In this document: piece by piece, positions 7,385 to 12,419 of the stretch
Position numbering within the stretch: the stretch's first letter is position 1
Layout of the letters: each line of letters opens with the position of its first letter
The notes under the pieces: generated by a model
Told to the model about the DNA's origin: nothing
Database searches by the model: none
What the model saw: only the letters and a program-made list of their open reading frames with translations
Assembly (NCBI GenBank): GCA_022865555.1
Contig: JALHTD010000183.1
Location: forward strand, 1-12,419
Length of the DNA stretch: 12,419 bases
Reading direction: 5' to 3'
Source of the DNA: Thermoanaerobaculaceae bacterium
GTDB lineage: Bacteria > Acidobacteriota > Thermoanaerobaculia > Thermoanaerobaculales > Thermoanaerobaculaceae
Translations under genes and position numbers: made by a program

Positions 7385-7412
7385 AGAATAGCGGCGATCT
7401 TGCTGCCGACAA
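7385..7412 (-). promoter_or_regulatory. Candidate promoter of the dehydrogenase gene
   Basis: On the minus strand TTGTCG (7412-7407; 4 of 6 to TTGACA) is followed after 16 nt by TATTCT (7390-7385; 4 of 6 to TATAAT). Transcription would start near 7378, about 24 nt before the ATG. The placement fits a sigma-70 type promoter. Confidence 0.45.
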
Positions 7413-7531
7413 GTCCCGGGGAGCCGATGGCGTCGGACGCGGCTGACGGGCCCCGCCTGATCCGGGACGGCTTCATCCCAGCGGAGAGGCTCGGGCACCC
7501 GGACGGCCAGTCCGCCGCCTCGATCCGCGAC

Positions 7532-7542
7532 TGGGATAAACT
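7532..7542 (+). promoter_or_regulatory. Weak candidate promoter for the BsuPI-domain gene
   Basis: TGGGATAAACT contains either an extended -10 (TGG-GATAAA) or TAAACT. It is the most AT-rich stretch in the 252-bp divergent gap and lies 65 nt before the ATG. No good -35 is present. The rest of the gap shows no convincing reading frame. Confidence 0.25.
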
Positions 7543-7606
7543 GCAAAGACGGGAAGTGCCGGCAGCAAGGAGCGGCGAGCACGGTGCGGCCCTGATGAGG
7601 TGGTGT

Positions 7607-8683
7607 ATGCGAACCACACGAATCCTGAGTTGGGCGGCGGTGCTGGTCGTGGGGCTGGGTGGCGTCGCGGCTCCGGTGCAGGGGCAAAGAGAGATCCGGC
7701 CCGTCTTGGGAAGCGCATCGTATTTCCCGCTCGGTGTCGGCAACCGGTGGGTGTACGCGAAGGCCGGCCGTGGGGGAACATCCGCGTGGAAGGTCGAGGT
7801 CGTAGAAGCCGGCATGCCTGCGGGGCCTTGGCCGTTCTTCCGAATGGAGGGCTATTTTCAGGGACCGCCGCGCGTTGTCCGCGCCGACCGGAGTGGAACG
7901 GTGAGGGAGCTTGGGCCCGGTGGAGATCGCGAGTACCTGTGGTACATGCTTGGCGCGCCCGTGGGCATGACCTGGCAGCTGCAGCTCGCCCCGTCTCCAA
8001 CGGCCGGCCCGCTCGGCGACTGCGTGGACGGCTCCAGGCTCGTTGTGGCGAGCCGAAACGAGGTCGTCAAGGTGCCTGCGGGAGAGTTCACGCGGGTGGT
8101 TCGTATCGACTTCCGTTCGCACTGCGCCGATGCGGGCATCACGTCGGAGTGGTTCGCGCCTGGTGTCGGCCTCGTGCGCCGGGAAGAGACCTCGATCGCA
8201 GGACCGGTGGTCAGCGAGCTGGTGCAGGCGGAGCTGGGCGGGGTGGCGCTGCCGCGCGCCGTCTACTCTACGACGCTCTCGCTCGACAGCCCGCGCTACG
8301 TGAACAACCTCATGCCGCCGGTCGGGCCCGGCGCGGCGCCGACCGTGCGCGGATTCCTTGCGGTGCGCAACTTCACGGACGTACCCGTCGAGCTGACCTT
8401 TAGCGGCTGCCAGAGCGCATCGGTCGTGGTGGAGAACGAAGCGGGCGAGGTCGTTGTCAAGGCGCACGCCGACGACGGCGGGTGCTGCACCTGTACGAAC
8501 CTCTTGACCGTCACGCTGCTGCACGAGGGGCTCGTGATGCCTCTTTCCGTCACGCTTTCGACGGAAAACGGCGAACCGCTGCCCACTGGCCACTACAGCA
8601 TCACCGTCACCCTCGACACCGTCGGCGCCGGCGATTTGCGCCCGTCCGCGCGGCTGCCGTTTGAGATCGTCGCAATCTACTGA
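7607..8683 (+). CDS. Secreted protein with C-terminal BsuPI-like domain
   Basis: 358 residues from the ATG at 7607, chosen because GAGGT lies 5 nt upstream. An ATG 12 nt earlier has no ribosome site. Residues 1-26 are a Sec signal with likely cleavage after VQG, before Gln27. The mature N-terminal region (about 38-210) opens with SYFPLGVGNRWVY, a phrase I associate with uncharacterised secreted beta-rich proteins, and holds two cysteines (C139, C173). Residues about 222-355 resemble the BsuPI family (named for a Bacillus intracellular proteinase inhibitor): LAVRNFTDVPVELTFSGCQSA, then ENEAGEVV, then repeated Thr-Val strands ending in the HYSITVTL segment. The usual W-rich middle is replaced by GGCCTCTN (291-298), with three clustered Cys. 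BsuPI domains occur in many exported proteins, so inhibition of a protease is not established here. The stop codon abuts the ribosome site of the DUF1858 gene, indicating an operon. Confidence 0.8.
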   Translation: MRTTRILSWAAVLVVGLGGVAAPVQGQREIRPVLGSASYFPLGVGNRWVYAKAGRGGTSAWKVEVVEAGMPAGPWPFFRMEGYFQGPPRVVRADRSGTVRELGPGGDREYLWYMLGAPVGMTWQLQLAPSPTAGPLGDCVDGSRLVVASRNEVVKVPAGEFTRVVRIDFRSHCADAGITSEWFAPGVGLVRREETSIAGPVVSELVQAELGGVALPRAVYSTTLSLDSPRYVNNLMPPVGPGAAPTVRGFLAVRNFTDVPVELTFSGCQSASVVVENEAGEVVVKAHADDGGCCTCTNLLTVTLLHEGLVMPLSVTLSTENGEPLPTGHYSITVTLDTVGAGDLRPSARLPFEIVAIY

Positions 8684-8691
8684 GAGGAGCG

Positions 8692-8892
8692 GTGGGAGCG
8701 CAGGTCGACCCCGACATCACCATCGAGGACCTGGTCCGGCAGAATCCTGACGCCTCGAGCATCCTGCGCCGCTTCGGGATCGTGTGCATCGAGTGCGGCG
8801 AGCCGGTGTGGGGCACGCTGCGTCAGGCCGCGGCGGAGAGGGACATTCACGACCTCTCGGAGGTTCTCGCCGCTCTCCAGAAAGCGCGCTGA
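8692..8892 (+). CDS. Small DUF1858-domain CxxC protein
   Basis: 66 residues from a GTG at 8692. GAGAGGAG at 8682-8689 overlaps the stop of the upstream gene and supplies a rather close ribosome site. The whole protein is one DUF1858 domain: DITIEDLVRQNP (8-19), the glycine and cysteine pair GIVCIEC with C32 and C35, then TLRQAAAE and a C-terminal helix. Known: DUF1858 often accompanies redox, hybrid-cluster or hemerythrin/ScdA-type proteins in anaerobes and facultative bacteria, and the CxxC may bind metal or be redox active. Function is not established. No export signal is present, so it should be cytoplasmic even though the gene before it encodes a secreted protein. Confidence 0.85.
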   Translation: MGAQVDPDITIEDLVRQNPDASSILRRFGIVCIECGEPVWGTLRQAAAERDIHDLSEVLAALQKAR

Positions 8893-8929
8893 CTGCCGCC
8901 CCCGGCGCTCCTGTCCAAGTTGCAACATC

Positions 8930-8946
8930 GTCTCAATACCTGAGAC
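8930..8946. promoter_or_regulatory. Dyad GTCTCA-N5-TGAGAC beside the peptidase promoter
   Basis: Perfect 6-bp inverted repeat (8930-8935 and 8941-8946) around ATACC. Its last base is the first base of the candidate -35 hexamer at 8946-8951. An operator for a dimeric regulator is the likeliest reading. A weak terminator for the DUF1858 operon is possible, but there is no T tract. Confidence 0.45.
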
Positions 8947-8974
8947 AGACAAGATCCGACCGGTCGCGTAGAAT
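8946..8974 (+). promoter_or_regulatory. Candidate promoter of the M3 peptidase gene
   Basis: CAGACA (8946-8951; 4 of 6 to TTGACA), a 17-bp spacer, then TAGAAT (8969-8974; 5 of 6 to TATAAT). Transcription would start near 8981 and leave a leader of about 73 nt. This is the best sigma-70-like promoter in the window. Confidence 0.5.
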
Positions 8975-9053
8975 GAACGGTCTGCTCCTCCGCGCCTCCG
9001 GCAGCCCCCGGGCCGGCCGTCGCGGGGAAAACCCAGACGAGGAGGTCGCACCC

Positions 9054-11192
9054 ATGCGTAAGTGGCTAGCCCTGGTTGTCCTGGCACTCGCCGCGCTGCC
9101 GGTGTTCGCTCAGCAGGCCGGGACGCCGGCCGCAGCCGCCAACCCGTTCTTCGAGGAGTGGACCACGCCTTTCGGCGTCCCTCCGTTCGGACAGATCAAG
9201 GAGGCCCACTACCTGCCCGCCTTCAAGGAGGGGATCGCTCGCGAGCGCAAAGAAGTGGATGCGATCGTCGGGAGCTCTGAGGCGCCCACGTTCGCCAACA
9301 CCCTCGAGACGCTCGATCAGGCTGGGGAGTTTCTGAATCGGGTGCGGATCGTCTTCTACGGGCAGCTCTCCGCGGAGACCAACGACACGCTGCAGGGGAT
9401 CGCCAAGGAGGTCGCGCCGATGCTTTCGGCGCTGAACGACGACATCAACCTCAACGAGACGCTGTTCGCGCGCGTCAAGGCGGTGTGGGAGAAGCGCGAC
9501 GCGCTCGGCCTCGAGCCCGAGCAGCGGCGGCTCGTCGAGGAGACGTACAAGGACTTCGTGCGCGGCGGCGCCAACCTGGACGCGAAGGGCAAGGAGAGGC
9601 TGCGCGCCATCAACAAGGAGCTCTCGCTGCTGGGCCTGAAGTTCGGCGACAACGTCCTCAAGGAGACCAACGCATACCGGCTGGTGATCGAGAGCAAGGA
9701 GGACCTGGCCGGTCTTCCCCCCGGCGTGGTGAGCGCCGCGGCCGACGCGGCCAAGGGCGCCAAGCTCGAGGGGAAGTGGGCGTTCGGCCTGCAGGCCCCG
9801 AGCATCTGGCCGTTCCTGCAGTACGCCGACAACCGCGAGCTGCGCCGCCAGATCCTCACCGCCTACGCGACACGGGCGGACCACGGCGACTCGGCCGACA
9901 ACAAGGCGGTGCTCGCGAAGATCGCGGCGCTGCGGGCGGAGAAGGCGCAACTGCTGGGCTACAAGACCTGGGCTGACTTCGTCCTTGACGAGAACATGGC
10001 CAAGGTCCCGGCGAAGGTGTATGGCCTGCTGGACCAGCTCTGGACACCGGCGCTCGGGGTTGCCCACAAGGAGGCGACGGACATCCAGGCCGCGATCAAA
10101 GCCGGCGGGCAGGAGTTCAAGCTCGAGCCCTGGGACTGGCGCTACTACTCCGAGAAGGTGAAGAAGGCGCGCTACGACCTCGACGAGGAGGCGCTGCGGC
10201 CGTACTTCAAGCTCGCCAACGTGCTGGACGGCGCGTTCTACGTCGCCAACCGGCTGTACGGGATCACCTTCACCGAGCGGTTCGACATCCCGAAGTACCA
10301 CCCGGACGTGCGCACGTTCGAGGTGAAGGACGCGGATGGCTCGCACCTCGGCGTCTTCTTGTGCGACTACTTTCCGCGGCCGGGGAAGCGTGGCGGCGCG
10401 TGGAGCGGAGGCTACCGCAACCAGCGCTTCAAGGACGGCAAGGACATCCGGCCGATCGTGGTCAACGTCGGCAACTTCTCGCGCCCCACTGGCGACACCC
10501 CGGCGCTGCTCTCCCTCGAGGAAGTGGAAACGCTGTTCCACGAGCTCGGCCACGGCCTCAACGCGTTGTTCTCCCGTGTCCACTACCCGGGGGCCGCGCG
10601 GATCCCACGCGACTTCGTGGAGCTGCCCTCCCAGATCATGGAAAACTGGGTGCTCGAGCCCGAGGTCCTCAAGGTGTACGCGAAGCACTGGAAGACCGGC
10701 GAGACGATCCCGGCAGAGCTGATCGCCAAGGTTGACCGTGCCCGCAAGTTCAACCAGGGGTTCGCCACAGTCGAGTACCTGGCTGCCTCCTACCTGGACA
10801 TGGACTGGCACACGCTCTCGCAGCCCAGGGAGGAGAGCACAACTGAATTCGAGAACGCCTCCATGGCGAAGATCCACATGATGCCGGAGATCTTCGTGCG
10901 GTACCGCAGCACCTACTTCAACCACATCTTCGGCGGCGGCACCGGCTACTCTTCCGGCTACTACAGCTACATCTGGGCGGAGGTGCTCGACGCAGACGCG
11001 TTCCAGGCGTTCAAGGAGAAGGGGATCTTCGACCAGGCCACGGCCAAGTCGTTCCGGACCAATGTCCTCGAGCGTGGCAGGCTCGGGGACGCAATGGAGA
11101 TGTACCGCCGCTTCCGTGGCCACGAGCCCAGCGTCGGTCCGCTGCTTGCCAAGCGCGGCCTGACGGAGGCCCCGATCCCCGGAATTCAGTAG
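9054..11192 (+). CDS. dcp: Secreted M3 zinc metallopeptidase, peptidyl-dipeptidase Dcp type
   Basis: 712 residues from the ATG at 9054, preceded by GAGGAGGT 7 nt upstream. A Sec signal occupies residues 1-19 with a VFA|QQ cleavage site. The N-terminal helical half starts with the Dcp/OpdA phrase PFGVPPFGQIKEAHYLPAF. The catalytic half has FLCDYFPRPGKRGGAW and the zinc site HELGH (H496, E497, H500) with the third ligand E523 in FVELPSQIMENW. A tyrosine/glycine loop GYSSGYYSY near 640 in M3 enzymes contacts substrate. Known: Dcp releases C-terminal dipeptides from oligopeptides with a free carboxylate; the related OpdA is an endopeptidase. Dcp is favoured over OpdA by the exported location and sequence style, but the two are hard to separate by eye. 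It lies downstream of the BsuPI/DUF1858 pair but has its own promoter, and ends at a strong shared terminator. Confidence 0.93.
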   Translation: MRKWLALVVLALAALPVFAQQAGTPAAAANPFFEEWTTPFGVPPFGQIKEAHYLPAFKEGIARERKEVDAIVGSSEAPTFANTLETLDQAGEFLNRVRIVFYGQLSAETNDTLQGIAKEVAPMLSALNDDINLNETLFARVKAVWEKRDALGLEPEQRRLVEETYKDFVRGGANLDAKGKERLRAINKELSLLGLKFGDNVLKETNAYRLVIESKEDLAGLPPGVVSAAADAAKGAKLEGKWAFGLQAPSIWPFLQYADNRELRRQILTAYATRADHGDSADNKAVLAKIAALRAEKAQLLGYKTWADFVLDENMAKVPAKVYGLLDQLWTPALGVAHKEATDIQAAIKAGGQEFKLEPWDWRYYSEKVKKARYDLDEEALRPYFKLANVLDGAFYVANRLYGITFTERFDIPKYHPDVRTFEVKDADGSHLGVFLCDYFPRPGKRGGAWSGGYRNQRFKDGKDIRPIVVNVGNFSRPTGDTPALLSLEEVETLFHELGHGLNALFSRVHYPGAARIPRDFVELPSQIMENWVLEPEVLKVYAKHWKTGETIPAELIAKVDRARKFNQGFATVEYLAASYLDMDWHTLSQPREESTTEFENASMAKIHMMPEIFVRYRSTYFNHIFGGGTGYSSGYYSYIWAEVLDADAFQAFKEKGIFDQATAKSFRTNVLERGRLGDAMEMYRRFRGHEPSVGPLLAKRGLTEAPIPGIQ

Positions 11193-11215
11193 GCAGGCGC
11201 TTCCCGATGTGCGCC

Positions 11216-11243
11216 GAGGCGGGGGCCGGCCCACCCCCGCCTC
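11216..11243. terminator. Strong bidirectional hairpin terminator
   Basis: GAGGCGGGGG (11216-11225) and CCCCCGCCTC (11234-11243) form a perfect 10-bp stem with an 8-nt loop. It sits midway in the 72-bp gap between the converging peptidase and DUF4097 genes, so it can serve both. T tracts are absent. Confidence 0.75.
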
Positions 11244-11264
11244 TCGTGCTGCGCGGGTTCTCGG

Positions 11265-12311
11265 TCAAGGTGTTGGAGCGATGCTGACGTCCCCGCTGCC
11301 CGTGTCCAGGTCGATCCTGACCCTGCCGTCGCCCCGCCGGTAACCCACCACCGTGCGCTTCTTGACGATCGGCTGGGCATCCTTGAACCCGCACGTCAGG
11401 TCTCCGCTTCCCTGGTCGGCGACGAGCTCGAACGCGGCGTCGGCGGGCAGGCGGAGCGTGATGTCCCCGCTGCCGGTGTCTCCCTTGACCCGCTGGAGAC
11501 GCGCGCCGGTCCCCTCGAACTCGATGTTCCCCGAGCCGCTGTCGCCGCTGAACTCCTCGGTGTCGGCCTGCGCGATGCGGATGTTGCCGGAACCGGTGTC
11601 CGCGCTGATCTTGACGGCCTTGGCGCGGCTCACGCGGATCGTGCCCGAGCCGCTGTCGAGCGTCAGGGCGTCGCCGTCGAAACCGTTCAGCTCGCAGTCT
11701 CCGCTGCCCGTGTCGCAGGTGAACGAGCCCTTGAGCTGCTCCGCGCGCACGTCACCGGAGCCCGAATCCGCCTTCACCGTGCCGTCGAGGTTGTGGGCGG
11801 TGATGTCGCCGCTGGCCGTGTCGAGCAGGATCTTGCCGGAGACGCCCTCGGCAGAAAGCGAGCCGACGTAGTTCCTGAAGGTGACCGAGACCGCCCGCCG
11901 GGGGACGCGGACCTCGACGTCCGCGTACACCATGACCCCGCTGTGGCCGCTCACGGTGACCCTGTGCCCGTCGTAGTCGACGGTGGAGTGGCCGCCGGAG
12001 GCGTACCGGATCGTGCCGTGGCGGTCGAGCGGGTACCGGACCCGGAGCGCCGGCTCGCCGTCTTTGCCCGTGACTTGTTCGAAGCGCATCGCGGCGGTCA
12101 ACTCCTCGCTCTCCGCGTGGACCGTCGCGACCGCCACCACCGCGTCGCCGTCGCCCGCGAGGACGGTCATCTTTCCAGCGAGGTTCTCGACCGAAAAGGG
12201 TGCGGCCGGGTCGCCGGAAAGGGTCACCCGCAAGGTTCGGGTCGCCTCCCCGAGCGCGATTCCGGCAGTGAGCAGCGCCGTCGAGGCAATCACAAGAGCT
12301 CGTCGAAGCAT
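11265..12311 (-). CDS. Secreted DUF4097 beta-strand repeat protein
   Basis: 348 residues from the ATG at 12311, which has GGGGAGGA 5 nt upstream. An ATG 10 codons earlier has no such site and would spoil the signal peptide. Sec signal about 1-21, likely cut after ALG. Residues 22-145 are beta-rich, with VENLAGKMTV and a strand-turn pattern. From 164 the protein becomes regular: D-x-(G/A)-S-G-(D/N/T) occurs at 164, 182, 200, 219, 238, 257, 278, 299 and 336, mostly 18-21 residues apart, each followed by a short hydrophobic strand. This is the layout of DUF4097 putative adhesin-like proteins and fits a right-handed beta-solenoid with one rung per repeat. Two Cys lie in successive rungs (C199 and C205), and C307 is further on. 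Function unknown; cell-envelope or surface location is inferred from the signal peptide. Confidence 0.88.
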   Translation of the reverse strand: MLRRALVIASTALLTAGIALGEATRTLRVTLSGDPAAPFSVENLAGKMTVLAGDGDAVVAVATVHAESEELTAAMRFEQVTGKDGEPALRVRYPLDRHGTIRYASGGHSTVDYDGHRVTVSGHSGVMVYADVEVRVPRRAVSVTFRNYVGSLSAEGVSGKILLDTASGDITAHNLDGTVKADSGSGDVRAEQLKGSFTCDTGSGDCELNGFDGDALTLDSGSGTIRVSRAKAVKISADTGSGNIRIAQADTEEFSGDSGSGNIEFEGTGARLQRVKGDTGSGDITLRLPADAAFELVADQGSGDLTCGFKDAQPIVKKRTVVGYRRGDGRVRIDLDTGSGDVSIAPTP

Positions 12312-12370
12312 GGTCGTCCTCCCCATGTCCGTCTGAGTCATTCAACGAGGTGCTTCGGGAAAAGGTTCTC

Positions 12371-12416
12371 GGACAGCGGGTGGGGCCGGCCTGTCCCGGC
12401 TTGTCGGATGCCCGAC
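12371..12416. repeat. Inverted repeats upstream of the DUF4097 gene
   Basis: GGACAG (12371-12376) pairs with CTGTCC (12391-12396) across 14 nt, and GTCGG (12403-12407) pairs with CCGAC (12412-12416) across ATGC. They may be regulatory sites of the DUF4097 gene or the terminator of a gene beyond the right edge. No clear promoter is seen in 12312-12419. Confidence 0.3.
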
Positions 12417-12419
12417 GGC

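Noticed and set aside
7040..7606. Upstream extension of the BsuPI-domain reading frame
   Set aside because: It overlaps the dehydrogenase gene in antisense and would bury the clear signal peptide. The ATG at 7607 has its own ribosome site.
6386..8593. 735-codon minus-strand frame taken as one protein
   Set aside because: Only the last 322 codons are the dehydrogenase. The upstream part is antisense to the BsuPI-domain gene and low-complexity, and a promoter and ribosome site support the start at 7354.
9066..11234. 722-codon open frame on the minus strand opposite the M3 peptidase gene
   Set aside because: Its product is Arg/Val/Leu/Glu-rich with no recognisable domain. It mirrors the peptidase codons, whose strong G/C third-position bias removes stops from the antisense frame. 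The plus-strand protein has complete catalytic motifs.
11265..12311. DNA-level tandem repeat or CRISPR-like array in the DUF4097 gene
   Set aside because: The repeated CTGCCCGTGTC-type phrases are imperfect, have no constant repeat/spacer structure, and are fully explained by the D-x-G-S-G protein repeat.
1..12419. tRNA or rRNA genes, insertion sequences, phage genes, CRISPR or defence systems
   Set aside because: None was seen on either strand when reading the window. Every long coding region is accounted for by the eight genes listed.

Overview
This is a GC-rich bacterial window with GTG starts, tightly packed genes and strong G/C bias at third codon positions. That bias leaves long open but meaningless frames opposite the real genes. 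The gene set is mostly exported enzymes and repeat proteins: a membrane-anchored penicillin acylase, a Tat-exported peptide-amidase-like enzyme, a TPR lipoprotein, a secreted M3 peptidase and a DUF4097 repeat protein. It would fit a soil or sediment Gram-negative heterotroph, possibly Acidobacteriota or a relative. That placement is a judgement from gene content and style, because no rRNA or other marker gene is present.

Layout, left to right. (1) 1-2022, minus: a penicillin acylase (peptidase S45 type), cut by the left edge so its C-terminus is missing. It is absent from simple ORF lists because it has no stop in the window. (2) 2108-4575, plus: an AlkD-like DNA alkylation repair protein followed after 14 bp by a Tat-signal amidase close to peptide amidases; these two look like an operon. 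(3) 4672-6144, minus: a TPR lipoprotein, convergent with the amidase. (4) 6145-6385: a 241-bp gap unusually rich in perfect hairpins, including one that starts at the stop codon of the next gene. (5) 6386-7354, minus: a zinc alcohol/aldehyde dehydrogenase of the YahK/CAD type with a recognisable promoter. (6) 7607-8892, plus: a secreted protein ending in a BsuPI-like domain, followed by a 66-residue DUF1858 CxxC protein whose ribosome site abuts the upstream stop codon. (7) 9054-11192, plus: a secreted M3 metallopeptidase of the peptidyl-dipeptidase Dcp type, behind a promoter with a 17-bp dyad next to the -35. (8) 11265-12311, minus: a secreted DUF4097 protein with nine D-x-G/A-S-G motifs at about 19-residue spacing, facing the peptidase across a strong shared hairpin terminator.

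How the genes might work together: no classical defence system, mobile element, CRISPR array or biosynthetic cluster is visible. The most coherent theme is extracytoplasmic hydrolysis of capped peptides. The penicillin acylase could remove N-acyl groups, the amidase C-terminal amides, and Dcp C-terminal dipeptides (which needs a free carboxylate). This is inference from family knowledge; the genes lie in separate transcription units. AlkD, the dehydrogenase and DUF1858 do not fit this theme. All gaps between genes are below about 255 bp, and each gap of note is described in the features.
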